This document shows, piece by piece, positions 32,872 to 41,043 of a stretch of DNA of 49,121 nucleotides. The DNA is from Moraxellaceae bacterium UBA2477 (GTDB lineage: Bacteria > Pseudomonadota > Gammaproteobacteria > Pseudomonadales > Moraxellaceae): contig DDPD01000020.1 of NCBI GenBank assembly GCA_002342025.1, positions 1 to 49,121 of the forward strand, given 5' to 3'. The first letter of the stretch is position 1; each line of letters starts with the position of its first letter. A model generated the notes under the pieces. The model did not search any database and had not been told where the DNA came from. It saw nothing but the letters and a program-made list of their open reading frames with translations. Both the position numbers and the translations under genes were made by a program.

Positions 32872-33408
32872 TTACATGGCTAGTGCCGCTAGCTCGCGTA
32901 AGTAAATCCACAGTTTATGGCGAGCAGGTCGCGTCGTCTCATTAATCTCAGTGATCCCAGCGGCTTCGGTGCTAACCACTTCTTTTCGTGCCAAGCGAAC
33001 CAGCGTGCGTAGCGTGTGTCGGTCAGCGGCAGGGAAGCGTGTCATGACTTCTCCCAGCAGCTCATCGCCGTGGGTAATAAGGCGTGCAAGCAATAGGTCT
33101 AGTTGTCGCTGTAAAGCCGGGTTACGCAGAGGGTTGAGTGCCGCCAGCAGGGCTGCTTCATCCGCTTGCCGCATTAATTTGCCAATGTACTGACGCTGCC
33201 GGCGAATGGCCTCATGAGCCTTGATGCGTTTGAAGTCGAGCAGGGCTTTCAGCAGGGCGTCTTCTAGCGGAAGCTTTTTAAGCTGCGCTTCACTCATTTC
33301 AGCTAAGCGTTCGCCCAGCACTTGCAAGCGATCAGAAGATTTTTTCTGGTCGGTTTTGCTCGGACCAAAATCTTCGTAATCATCTTGCGGGGTAAAGTAG
33401 CCACTCAT
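32872..33408 (-). CDS. yjgA: Ribosome-associated protein YjgA/DarP
   Basis: YjgA (DarP, DUF615) binds late 50S precursor particles and assists peptidyl-transferase centre maturation. The 178-residue protein is all-helical and highly charged, with LKKLPLEDALLKAL, HEAIRRQRQYIGKLMR and RHKLWIYLREL near the end as family blocks. I start at the ATG at 33408 (MSGYFTP), which has GGAGAG 5 bases upstream; the frame extends a few codons beyond. npr ends 60 bases upstream on the same strand, so the two may share a transcript. The convergent nitrilase gene ends close by. Confidence 0.94.
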   Translation of the reverse strand: MSGYFTPQDDYEDFGPSKTDQKKSSDRLQVLGERLAEMSEAQLKKLPLEDALLKALLDFKRIKAHEAIRRQRQYIGKLMRQADEAALLAALNPLRNPALQRQLDLLLARLITHGDELLGEVMTRFPAADRHTLRTLVRLARKEVVSTEAAGITEINETTRPARHKLWIYLRELAALAM

Positions 33409-33468
33409 GACGCTCTCCAACAGCCGCGGGCATGGGCTGGAACGGCGTGGATGATAGCAAGGTTGTGC

Positions 33469-33744
33469 CTATTCGGCTTCGTCAAAACGCCTTGCGAGCA
33501 GACTTTGCACGGCAGCCACGGCAGCATCGGCATCATCCCCTGCGACATGCAGCTGTAATTGTGAGCCTTGGCCTGCACCCAGCATCAGTAGTGCCATGAT
33601 GCTGCGAGCATCCACTAAGCGCTCACCGCGACCAATACGTACCGTGGATCTAAAAGGGGCAACGGTTTCTACCAGCTTCGCAGCAGCACGAGCATGCAAA
33701 CCTAGCTTGTTAATAATATCCACGGTCAGATGGTGTTCAGCCAT
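33469..33744 (-). CDS. ptsO: Phosphocarrier protein NPr (HPr family)
   Basis: NPr is the HPr-like carrier of the nitrogen phosphotransferase system; it takes phosphate from EI(Ntr) and passes it to EIIA(Ntr). The 91 residues contain the phosphorylated histidine H17 in LGLHARAAAKLV and the region of the regulatory serine, S48, in DARSIMALLML. The start overlaps the end of rapZ by 8 bases. In most gammaproteobacteria ptsN (EIIA-Ntr) is nearby, between hpf and rapZ, but it is missing from this window. Whether a partner exists elsewhere is unknown. Confidence 0.94.
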   Translation of the reverse strand: MAEHHLTVDIINKLGLHARAAAKLVETVAPFRSTVRIGRGERLVDARSIMALLMLGAGQGSQLQLHVAGDDADAAVAAVQSLLARRFDEAE

Positions 33745-34612
33745 GCTGGCCTCGGCGACTCAACTCACGATGGCGTAGTTGTAGATTCGGCAAATCCTCT
33801 CGTAAGGCGGCAAATAGACGTTCGGCAAGATAGACCGAGCGATGTTGCCCGCCAGTGCAGCCGATTGCGACCGTGACATAGCTGCGGTCGCTGGCTTGGA
33901 GTTCGCGTACCCAGCGCAGCAAAAACTGATAAATATCTGAATACAGCGCTTCAACCAAGGTTTGACCCGATAAATACTCAATGACGGCGGGGTCCCGTCC
34001 GGTCAAGTCGCGAAGAGCGGCTTCCCAGTGTGGATTGGGGAGGCAACGGGCATCGAACACCAGATCGGCATCTAGCGGAACGCCATGTTTGAACGCAAAA
34101 GATTGAATCTGTACGGCCTGGTGTGCCGAGGTGACAGGCTCTAGTCGCTGCTTCAGCGCTTCGCGCAGGTCATGAACGGATAAGGCGCTGCTATCAACAC
34201 GTAAGTCCGCACGCTGAGCCAAGGGCTCCAGCAGTTCGCGTTCGTAGGCCAATGCCTCCTCAAGGGAGCGTTCGGCATTACTCAGGGGGTGGCGTCGGCG
34301 GGTAGAGCTGAAGCGAGCCAGCAAAATATCATCACGCGCATCGAGGAAAACGATTTCCGGGACGCAGTTTTGCACATGCAGCTGCTGCGCAATGCTTTCG
34401 TAGCGACTGAGGTCGCGAATACGGTTGCGCGCATCAATGCCGACAGCAAGACGGACTGGGCGCTCTTCAACATCGTCACGAAAGCTCGCTACCAACTCTG
34501 GCAACAAGGCCACGGGGAGATTGTCGACACAGTAATAGCCTAAGTCTTCGAGCTGATGGAGCGCGGTGGACTTACCTGAGCCTGATCGTCCGCTAACAAT
34601 GACGAGTTTCAT
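33737..34612 (-). CDS. rapZ: RNase adapter protein RapZ
   Basis: RapZ binds the small RNA GlmZ (where present) and guides RNase E to it, tuning glucosamine-6-phosphate synthesis in response to glucosamine-6-phosphate. It has an N-terminal P-loop GRSGSGKST (residues 8-16), a Walker B-like FLDARD, and the conserved C-terminal RNA-binding part containing IGCTGGQHRSVYLAE. The ATG at 34612 gives 291 residues (E. coli 284). Weak in-frame extension to 34630 is not needed. The leader contains two hairpins, one with a T-tract just before the start. Confidence 0.96.
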   Translation of the reverse strand: MKLVIVSGRSGSGKSTALHQLEDLGYYCVDNLPVALLPELVASFRDDVEERPVRLAVGIDARNRIRDLSRYESIAQQLHVQNCVPEIVFLDARDDILLARFSSTRRRHPLSNAERSLEEALAYERELLEPLAQRADLRVDSSALSVHDLREALKQRLEPVTSAHQAVQIQSFAFKHGVPLDADLVFDARCLPNPHWEAALRDLTGRDPAVIEYLSGQTLVEALYSDIYQFLLRWVRELQASDRSYVTVAIGCTGGQHRSVYLAERLFAALREDLPNLQLRHRELSRRGQHG

Positions 34613-34628
34613 GAATTGGACCAGTCGC

Positions 34629-34649
34629 AAAAAGGGATAGCCCTATCCT
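34629..34649 (-). terminator. Small hairpin with T-tract in the rapZ leader
   Basis: On the minus strand GGATA pairs with TATCC around a four-base GGGC-type loop (34635-34648), followed by five T (34633-34629). The stem is only about five pairs. It lies about 17 bases before the rapZ start and could act as a weak attenuator. Confidence 0.45.
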
Positions 34650-34719
34650 CGTGGCGATGCTGACGGTTGGCAAGTGACAAAGTGGTCATCAACCTAAAAA
34701 CAAGGGTCTATAACGCAGA

Positions 34720-34743
34720 AATGCCCAGCATAGGCTGGGCATT
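34720..34743 (-). terminator. Hairpin downstream of hpf
   Basis: AATGCCCAGC (34720-34729) pairs perfectly with GCTGGGCATT (34734-34743) around ATAG, giving a 10-base-pair stem 40 bases after the hpf stop on the minus strand. Only short T stretches follow, so termination may be partial. Confidence 0.6.
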
Positions 34744-34782
34744 CGATGGTAAGCAGTTCAGTTGCAAGTGCCTAGGTAAAGC

Positions 34783-35070
34783 TCAGTGCATCTGGTGCTT
34801 TTCTTTGTGTCGCACAATTTGTCGGTCTAACTTATCCGACAGCGCGTCGATGGCTGCGTAGAGGTCCTCAGATTCGGCGATGGCAAAGAGCTTTGCCCCC
34901 GACGTTCGGATGACAGCCTCGGCCTTTTGGACCAGCTTATCGACGCTGAGAATAACTTGCATACTGGTGATGTGGTCGAAGTGTCGCTCGACCTTAGACA
35001 GCTTGCTGGCGGTGTAGTCTTTCAGCGCGCTGGTGAGTTCAACGTGGTGTCCACTAATGGTCATCTGCAT
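34783..35070 (-). CDS. hpf: Ribosome hibernation-promoting factor, short form
   Basis: HPF binds the 30S decoding centre in stationary phase and promotes 100S ribosome dimers. The 95-residue product is the short type, with one S30AE domain: MQMTISGHHVELTSALKDY at the start, KAEAVIRTSGAKLFAIAESEDLYAAIDAL in the middle, and a basic end (RHKEKHQMH). GAGGA lies about 8 bases before the ATG. It follows rpoN after 213 bases, in which I see only small inverted repeats (TATGCT/AGCATA at 35253-35272, and CCTTG/CAAGG near 35153) and a weak promoter-like region. This is the usual rpoN-hpf order. Confidence 0.95.
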   Translation of the reverse strand: MQMTISGHHVELTSALKDYTASKLSKVERHFDHITSMQVILSVDKLVQKAEAVIRTSGAKLFAIAESEDLYAAIDALSDKLDRQIVRHKEKHQMH

Positions 35071-35283
35071 GAGACGCTTCCTCGCTTTCGTTGGTGACGA
35101 CAGCGGGGGCCGGAGCTTCCAGCGTTCAGCGGGTCGGACGGGCAGAGTGGCCTTGCAGCCAAGGTGTCCGGGCGGCCTGTCGAGGATGGAAGCAGAGGTC
35201 CCCAGTTAAAACTGAGTGACACGGTACATACTTCACTACATTCAACAACCGGTATGCTTTGACTCTAGCATAGGGCCAAGGGC

Positions 35284-36756
35284 TTAAAGCAAGCGTTTTC
35301 TGTCGCTCGATGAGGCGATATTGAGTGACTCTCTGTACTTGGCGATGGTGCGTCTTGCAACTTCAATACCTTGCGCTTGAAGAAGATCAGCAATTTTGTT
35401 GTCGCTCAGTGGCTTTTTCGGATTTTCGGCCGCAACCAGTTGTTTGATCATGGCGCGAATGGCCGTGGATGAGGCCTCTCCACCGGCACTGGTGCTGACA
35501 TGGGAGGAGAAAAAGTACTTCAGCTCAAACAAGCCGCGGGGTGTATGCAGGAACTTTTGAGTCGTGACGCGCGAGATGGTGGACTCATGCAAGCCCACTT
35601 CGTCGGCGACATCACGCAAAATCAAGGGCTTCATAGCAACCGGGCCATCGTCTAAGAAGCCCCGTTGATGCTCGACGATGCAGCTGGCGACTTTAAGCAA
35701 GGTCTCGTGGCGGCTTTGCAGGCTCTTGATGAGCCAGCGCGCTTCCTGCAGATGATCGCGAATAAATTGGTTGTCACGGGTGCTGTCGGCACGACGCAGC
35801 ATAGAGGCATAACCACTGTTAACGCGCAGTCGTGGGGCTGCGTCAGGGTTCAGCTCGACACGCCAGCGGCCATTCATTTTACGCACGACTACGTCCGGAA
35901 TGAGGGCCTTGTCATCGGCGCTCGCCCAGCCTTCACCGGGGTGCGGCGTGAGTTCGCGGATAAGTTTAAGTGCCCGATGCACCGCTGCTTCGCTGAGCTT
36001 TGTGAGGCGCATCATGCCCGCTAAATCGCCATTGGCGAGACGGTCACAATGATCGCGCAAAAGCAATCGAGCATCGGCGAGGCCGGGGGTGGCGTCGTCA
36101 CGCTGTCCGAGCTGAATGAGTAAACATTCGGCTAGGTTGCGGGCGGCGACACCGGGAGGATCGAATTGCTGCACCCGATGTAGAACAGCAATGATTTCAT
36201 CTTCTTCAGCTTCTTGCTGACGCCAATGCAGGGCCGTAGCCGCCAGCTCTTCTAAGCTGACGGTGAGATAGCCACGCGCATCGAGACCATCAATAATGGC
36301 TTCAGCAATGAGCCTATCGAGGTCCGAAAAACGCGTGAGGTTGAGCTGCCAGCGTAGGTGATCCTGTAAAGTTTCGGTGGGCGCGCTACGACTTTCAATG
36401 GGGTCGCCGTCTTCATCAAGGCTGTCGCCGCCGCCGCCACTGCCGCTGGTGCCGGCATAAATATCATCCCAAGCGGTATCAACGGGCAATTCATTAGGAA
36501 GATCGTGCTGGTGATCTAGATCCAGCGTTTGGCTTGCCGCATCAACCGTTTCGGGCGTTCCGGCAGTTACCTGAGTGATGGGGTCGGAGGATGCATCCGA
36601 TCCGTCATCAAGCTCTAGCAGGGGATTACTGTCGAGCGCCGCTTGAACCTCTTGTTGAAGCTCAAGTGTAGACAGCTGCAGCAGCTTAATGGCTTGCTGA
36701 AGCTGCGGCGTCATGGTGAGGTGCTGCCCTAGCCCCATCTGGAGCCCGATTTTCAT
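35284..36756 (-). CDS. rpoN: RNA polymerase sigma-54 factor
   Basis: RpoN directs RNA polymerase to -24/-12 promoters and needs activator ATPases. The N-terminal region I is glutamine-rich (MGLGQHLTMTPQLQQAIKLLQ). An acidic linker (residues 45-120, DDGSD and SLDEDGD) follows, then the core-binding region, the helix-turn-helix with VGLHESTISRVT, and the RpoN box ARRTIAKYRE near the C-terminus. The length is 490 residues. The ATG at 36756 overlaps the lptB stop as TGATG; a GTG at 36759 is an alternative. The position after lptB is the normal proteobacterial order. Confidence 0.97.
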   Translation of the reverse strand: MKIGLQMGLGQHLTMTPQLQQAIKLLQLSTLELQQEVQAALDSNPLLELDDGSDASSDPITQVTAGTPETVDAASQTLDLDHQHDLPNELPVDTAWDDIYAGTSGSGGGGDSLDEDGDPIESRSAPTETLQDHLRWQLNLTRFSDLDRLIAEAIIDGLDARGYLTVSLEELAATALHWRQQEAEEDEIIAVLHRVQQFDPPGVAARNLAECLLIQLGQRDDATPGLADARLLLRDHCDRLANGDLAGMMRLTKLSEAAVHRALKLIRELTPHPGEGWASADDKALIPDVVVRKMNGRWRVELNPDAAPRLRVNSGYASMLRRADSTRDNQFIRDHLQEARWLIKSLQSRHETLLKVASCIVEHQRGFLDDGPVAMKPLILRDVADEVGLHESTISRVTTQKFLHTPRGLFELKYFFSSHVSTSAGGEASSTAIRAMIKQLVAAENPKKPLSDNKIADLLQAQGIEVARRTIAKYRESLNIASSSDRKRLL

Positions 36757-37481
36757 CACAGTGAGAACTGCTCCCCAAGATAGACTTCACGCACCAATGG
36801 ATTGGCTAAAATCTCAGCGGGTGTGCCCTCGGCAATTTCAACGCCGGCGCTAACGATGTAGGCCTTTTCACAAATATCGAGTGTTTCGCGCACATTGTGG
36901 TCGGTGATTAAAACGCCAATGCCGCGCTGCTTTAGGTGCATGATGATGCCCTTGATATCGGCGACCGAAATCGGATCGACTCCGGCAAAAGGCTCATCCA
37001 ACAAAATAAATTGCGGGTCACTGGCGAGTGCGCGTGCGATCTCAACACGACGGCGTTCTCCGCCAGACAAACTCATGCCAAGGTTGGTACGAATATGGCC
37101 AATATGAAACTCAGCCAGCAGGGACTCAAGCTTGGCTTGCTGAGCGGCTTTATCTAGGTCTTTGCGTGTTTCCAAAATCGCTAAAATATTGTCTTGCACG
37201 CTGAGCTTGCGAAAAATGGACGCCTCTTGAGGCAAGTAGCCAATGCCCTTCTGGGCGCGACCGTGCATGGGCAGGTGCGAAATGTCCTCGTCATCGAGGC
37301 GAATGCGACCGTTATCCATGGGAACCAGGCCCACAATCATATAAAAGCTGGTGGTTTTTCCGGCGCCGTTAGGGCCGAGTAGGCCAACAATTTGCGCGCT
37401 TTCAACGGCCAAACTCACATCTTTAACTACGGTCCGACCTTTATAGCTTTTGGCCAAACCATCCACACGCAGGATGCTCAT
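36756..37481 (-). CDS. lptB: LPS export ABC transporter ATPase LptB
   Basis: LptB dimerises and powers the LptFG channel that pulls lipopolysaccharide from the inner membrane. Walker A is GPNGAGKTT (about residues 36-44), the ABC signature is LSGGERRRVEIARAL, Walker B is ILLDEPFAGVDP, and the switch histidine is in LITDHNVRETL. The length of 241 residues is typical. The start overlaps the lptA stop by 4 bases and the stop overlaps rpoN. LptF and LptG are not in the window. Confidence 0.97.
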   Translation of the reverse strand: MSILRVDGLAKSYKGRTVVKDVSLAVESAQIVGLLGPNGAGKTTSFYMIVGLVPMDNGRIRLDDEDISHLPMHGRAQKGIGYLPQEASIFRKLSVQDNILAILETRKDLDKAAQQAKLESLLAEFHIGHIRTNLGMSLSGGERRRVEIARALASDPQFILLDEPFAGVDPISVADIKGIIMHLKQRGIGVLITDHNVRETLDICEKAYIVSAGVEIAEGTPAEILANPLVREVYLGEQFSL

Positions 37482-38038
37482 GGTTTCGCACTCCCACTGG
37501 TGCTGGTAGGCGAGGATGTTTTTGTGCTGTTACGAGCCGAGGGCGGAAAGGTGAGCTGTACACGTTGACTGGCGTCGCTCGTGGCTTCGATTTGTTTACG
37601 CAGCGTGGAGTAAACGATACGGGGGCCGCTGAAGCTCGCATTGTCTTGGCGCAAAATGGCATTGCCCAGCAGCGTGATCACGCCAGTGGTGTTATCAAAA
37701 ATAATTTCGTTCGCATCGGCTTTGACTAAACCTTTTGCGGGGTCTGTTTTTTGCTCGTAGTGCGCAGGTTTGCCTAGGGTGCGGGCATTTAATAGGTTGC
37801 CTTGGGCATCGACTTTCAGGGTCAGAGCGTCGCCAGTTACACGCAACGTGCCTTGCACAATTTGAACTTTTCCGCGGTAAGTCGCTTCACCGGACTTTTC
37901 ATCAAAGCGAGCATTGTCTGCGGTAATTTGAATAGGTTGTTGAGCATCTTCGGGCAGCGCTAAGGCAGTACTCGCTGCGCAACTTGCCAGTAAAATGGCA
38001 GCCAGTTGTTGCCTCCAAATCTTAGTACGACGGGGCAT
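37478..38038 (-). CDS. lptA: LPS periplasmic bridge protein LptA
   Basis: LptA forms the periplasmic beta-jellyroll bridge that carries lipopolysaccharide from LptC to LptD. The 186 residues begin with a Sec signal peptide probably cut after ALA near residue 28. The OstA-type domain follows (ITADNARFDEKSGEATYRG to about residue 155). The last about 20 residues are Ser/Thr-rich and low in complexity. The start overlaps the lptC end by 17 bases and the stop overlaps lptB by 4, so the Lpt proteins are made together. Confidence 0.94.
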   Translation of the reverse strand: MPRRTKIWRQQLAAILLASCAASTALALPEDAQQPIQITADNARFDEKSGEATYRGKVQIVQGTLRVTGDALTLKVDAQGNLLNARTLGKPAHYEQKTDPAKGLVKADANEIIFDNTTGVITLLGNAILRQDNASFSGPRIVYSTLRKQIEATSDASQRVQLTFPPSARNSTKTSSPTSTSGSAKP

Positions 38039-38579
38039 AGCGAACCTCTACAGAAGATTTTAATTCGACAGATTTGGCTTGCAGATCCGTACTCATGCCA
38101 ATACCCGAGATATTGCCTTTGGAGCTGATGATCGTCACTTTTTCGGGGGTATCCAAACGGTTGCCTTTCGGGTCGGCGTGCAGGCGAGAGGTTTCTAGGC
38201 GCAACGGCTCTGTACTTGAGAGTCGTTGAGCAACCACTTGGCCTGATAGCCAAACATCGCTGGCAGGGTTCGGGCTATCCGCCTGCTTGGCGGTTAAGCG
38301 CCACAGCAAGAGCCCTTTGCTGTAAAGCTGGATATCCGGCTGCGTTAAATGAAAGCGCTCCGGAGAGGGGTGATGCGTTAGTTGCTCACCTTGCATGCGT
38401 CTTAATAAATTCCCTTGGCTGTCGGTTTGCCAGAGTTGCACTTGCTCAACGATATAATCCGGTTTGCCGCTGTTGTCTGTAACAACATTGTCAGCCGTAA
38501 GCCCGCCCCAACCATAGTAGGCGCCGGCACTCACTGCAATTAGCACCGTCGATAATTGCAGCAGTGGGCGAATATCCAT
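38022..38579 (-). CDS. lptC: LPS export protein LptC
   Basis: LptC is a bitopic inner-membrane protein that takes lipopolysaccharide from LptB2FG and hands it to LptA. It has one N-terminal membrane helix (about residues 7-26) and a periplasmic jellyroll domain ending with the LETSRLHADPKGNRLDTPEKV-type block. The length is 185 residues. It lies 2 bases after kdsC and overlaps lptA. Sequence conservation in this family is low, so operon position strengthens the call. Confidence 0.92.
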   Translation of the reverse strand: MDIRPLLQLSTVLIAVSAGAYYGWGGLTADNVVTDNSGKPDYIVEQVQLWQTDSQGNLLRRMQGEQLTHHPSPERFHLTQPDIQLYSKGLLLWRLTAKQADSPNPASDVWLSGQVVAQRLSSTEPLRLETSRLHADPKGNRLDTPEKVTIISSKGNISGIGMSTDLQAKSVELKSSVEVRYAPSY

Positions 38580-38581
38580 AA

Positions 38582-39115
38582 TCAGATGGCCAAATAGGGC
38601 GCTAGCGCCGTGTCATAACGGTTCTGCGCATGGAGCAACAAGTCACAGACTTCGCGAACAGCCCCGCGCCCGCCGGTGAGGGTGGTCACATGATCGGCGC
38701 GTGTTCTAAGCTCGCTGTGTGCATTCGCGACCGCTACACCGAGCCCAGAAGCGAGAATCGCAGGCAGGTCTGGCCAGTCGTCGCCAACGTAAGCCACTTC
38801 GTCCAGTTCGTAACCCAGCTCGGTAATGAGCTCCTTCAGCGCCACCAACTTGTCTTCACGCCCTTGCAGGAGATGCTTGATTTTCAGGTTGGCGGCACGG
38901 CGTTGAACGAGAGCGGTGGTGCGACCCGTGATTATGGCGACTTCTATGCCGGCACTCTGCAGCATTTTGATGCCATGGCCATCTTGGGTGTCGAAGGTTT
39001 TAAGCTCTTGGCCGTCTTCGGCGAAATACAAACGACCATCCGTGAGTACGCCATCCACATCCAGCGCCAGCAAGCGGATGCGTGCGGCTTTCTCTTTAAT
39101 ACGAACCGAGAGCAT
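38582..39115 (-). CDS. kdsC: 3-deoxy-D-manno-octulosonate 8-phosphate phosphatase
   Basis: KdsC removes phosphate from Kdo-8-phosphate to give Kdo, the inner-core sugar of lipopolysaccharide. It is a small HAD phosphatase without a cap domain. Motif I is LALDVDGVLTDG (both catalytic aspartates), motif II is IITGR, and motif III/IV are K plus YVGDDWPDLP. The length of 177 residues is usual. The start overlaps the kdsD stop, so isomerase and phosphatase of the same pathway are coupled. Confidence 0.96.
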   Translation of the reverse strand: MLSVRIKEKAARIRLLALDVDGVLTDGRLYFAEDGQELKTFDTQDGHGIKMLQSAGIEVAIITGRTTALVQRRAANLKIKHLLQGREDKLVALKELITELGYELDEVAYVGDDWPDLPAILASGLGVAVANAHSELRTRADHVTTLTGGRGAVREVCDLLLHAQNRYDTALAPYLAI

Positions 39116-40086
39116 CAGACCACTCCTGCCTTGAGGAAGCCATGCATATTGACCGCGCCTAGCGGGCGGCGTTGAGCGTCTACCACCACCACGCCGTTAA
39201 TGCGGCGAGCTTCCATTTCCGCAAGTGCCTGAGCCGCCAGAATGCCGGCAGGCACCGTCAGGCAATTGGGTGTCATGACTTGCTCAATCGGTGTGACGCG
39301 AATATCGAGATTTTGGTCGATGGTGCGGCGCAAGTCGCCATCGGTGAAGAGTCCGACCAAGCTGCCATCGGCATCGACCACCGTGGTCATGCCCAAGCCC
39401 TTGCGGGTGATTTCGAGCAGCGCATCGCGAATGGGCGTGCCAACTTTAACAATGGGCACTTGCTCGCCCTTATGCATGATGTCATCGACCAAGAGCAGCA
39501 AGCGGCGGCCGAGTGCGCCGCCAGGATGCGACAGAGCAAAGTCTTCTGCGGTAAAGCCGCGTGCTTCCAGCAGTGCCACGGCGAGGGCATCGCCCAGCAC
39601 CAGTGTGTTCGTGGTAGAGGAGGTGGGAGCTAGCCCCAGTGGGCAGGCTTCTGGCGACTTGCCAATGGTGAGCGCGACATCGGCATGACGCCCCATGCTG
39701 CAATCAGCCAATGCCGTAATGCTGATGAGTTTGGCGCGCAGGCGCTTGATCACCGGAATAATGGCGAGAATTTCATGCGCCTCGCCCGAGTTGGAGATGG
39801 CAATGACCACGTCCTGTGCGGTGACCATGCCGAGGTCGCCATGACTAGCTTCGCCGGGATGCATGAAAAATGCGGGGGTGCCAGTGGAGGCCAGTGTTGC
39901 TGCAATTTTGTTGCCGATATGGCCAGATTTTCCCATGCCAGTGATCACGACACGGCCTTTGCACGCCATGAGCAATTCGCAGGCGCGACGGAAATCATCA
40001 CCGATGAGCGGTCGGAGAGCCTCTAGGGCGTTCAGCTCGACCTGAAGTACGCGTTGGCCGGTTGCGACGAAATCGACATTACTCAT
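39115..40086 (-). CDS. kdsD: D-arabinose 5-phosphate isomerase
   Basis: KdsD converts ribulose 5-phosphate to arabinose 5-phosphate, the first step to Kdo. It has an N-terminal SIS domain (GMGKSGHIGNKIAATLASTG) and two C-terminal CBS domains (about residues 205-323). The length is 323 residues. It is first in the minus-strand operon kdsD-kdsC-lptC-lptA-lptB-rpoN. The 152 bases to divergent mlaF contain a possible minus-strand promoter (GTGACA and CATAAT, the latter at 40142-40137, 15 bases apart). Confidence 0.96.
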   Translation of the reverse strand: MSNVDFVATGQRVLQVELNALEALRPLIGDDFRRACELLMACKGRVVITGMGKSGHIGNKIAATLASTGTPAFFMHPGEASHGDLGMVTAQDVVIAISNSGEAHEILAIIPVIKRLRAKLISITALADCSMGRHADVALTIGKSPEACPLGLAPTSSTTNTLVLGDALAVALLEARGFTAEDFALSHPGGALGRRLLLLVDDIMHKGEQVPIVKVGTPIRDALLEITRKGLGMTTVVDADGSLVGLFTDGDLRRTIDQNLDIRVTPIEQVMTPNCLTVPAGILAAQALAEMEARRINGVVVVDAQRRPLGAVNMHGFLKAGVV

Positions 40087-40199
40087 GGCATTAATCCTAA
40101 AGGCACATACAAATTCAGTGCCAACTCTGTCAGGTAATTATGGCCAAGCCAAGCGCTTGTCACCAGCCCTATGCTTTGATTCCGCAGAAAAAGATCCGG

Positions 40200-40208
40200 T
40201 GCTATGAT
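40200..40208 (+). promoter_or_regulatory. Extended -10 promoter element for mlaF
   Basis: TGCTATGAT fits an extended -10 (TG-N-TATAAT) and ends 30 bases before the mlaF ATG. The -35 position (TTCCGC at 40180-40185) is weak, which an extended -10 can offset. Transcription would start near 40215. Confidence 0.5.
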
Positions 40209-40238
40209 GCGCGACTTTATTGGCTCGAAATTATTGCC

Positions 40239-41042
40239 ATGGCAGATGCGTTGAGCGACCTCGTCCATATTCGCGACCTCAGTTTTAGTCGTGGAAATCG
40301 CGTTATTTTTGACCGCGTCAATGTTCGCATTCGTCGCGGCCAAGTCACGGCCATTATGGGGCCCTCTGGCTGTGGCAAAACCACACTGTTGCGCTTTATT
40401 GGTGGGCAGTTGCGGCCGGACAGCGGCGAGGTCTGGGTGGATGGTCAGAATGTCCCCGCACTTTCGCGCGATGACCTCTTTAAGCTGCGCGCCCGCATGG
40501 GCATGCTTTTTCAGTCCGGCGCATTGTTCAGTGACCTCACCGTACACGAAAATGTGGCGTTCCCGCTGCGCGCGCACACTCAGCTCAGTGAAAGCCTGAT
40601 TCACGATATTGTCTTGATGAAATTGGAGTCTGTTGGTCTGCGGGGTGCGGAGCAGCTGATGCCTGCGGAGCTATCCGGTGGCATGGCTCGCCGTGCGGCG
40701 CTGGCACGCGCGATTGCGCTTGACCCGCATTTGATCATGTACGACGAGCCTTTTGCCGGGCAGGATCCGATGGTCATGGGCGTGCTCGTGCGCCTGATCC
40801 GCACGCTGCGCGAAGCGCTCGATCTGACCTCGGTCATCGTCTCGCATGATGTGACGGAAACGCTGTCGATTGCGGATTACATTTACGTATTGGCTAATGG
40901 CGCTGTGGTTGGTGAGGGTACGCCGGAACAACTGCGCGCATCGGAGTCGCCTTTTATTCAGCAGTTCCTCAATGGCAGTGCAGAAGGCCCCGTGCGCTTT
41001 CAATATTCATCGCAGCCTTGGGCTGATGTGCTGGGAGCTTGA
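40239..41042 (+). CDS. mlaF: Phospholipid transport ATPase MlaF
   Basis: MlaF is the ABC ATPase of the MlaFEDB complex that moves phospholipids between the membranes to keep outer-membrane asymmetry. Walker A is GPSGCGKTT, the signature is LSGGMARRAALARAI, and Walker B is LIMYDEPFAGQDP. The ATG at 40239 (MADALSDLVHIRDLSF) gives 267 residues, close to E. coli MlaF (269). Upstream in-frame codons to 40140 are unconserved and include the promoter element. mlaE follows after one base. Confidence 0.96.
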   Translation: MADALSDLVHIRDLSFSRGNRVIFDRVNVRIRRGQVTAIMGPSGCGKTTLLRFIGGQLRPDSGEVWVDGQNVPALSRDDLFKLRARMGMLFQSGALFSDLTVHENVAFPLRAHTQLSESLIHDIVLMKLESVGLRGAEQLMPAELSGGMARRAALARAIALDPHLIMYDEPFAGQDPMVMGVLVRLIRTLREALDLTSVIVSHDVTETLSIADYIYVLANGAVVGEGTPEQLRASESPFIQQFLNGSAEGPVRFQYSSQPWADVLGA

Positions 41043-41043
41043 G

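Noticed and set aside
34667..34861. Small open frame in the hpf-rapZ gap as a remnant of ptsN
   Set aside because: Its translation does not resemble EIIA(Ntr) and it overlaps hpf on the opposite strand.
35253..35272. TATGCT/AGCATA inverted repeat after rpoN as a terminator
   Set aside because: Stem of six weak pairs with no T-tract; not enough for a feature.
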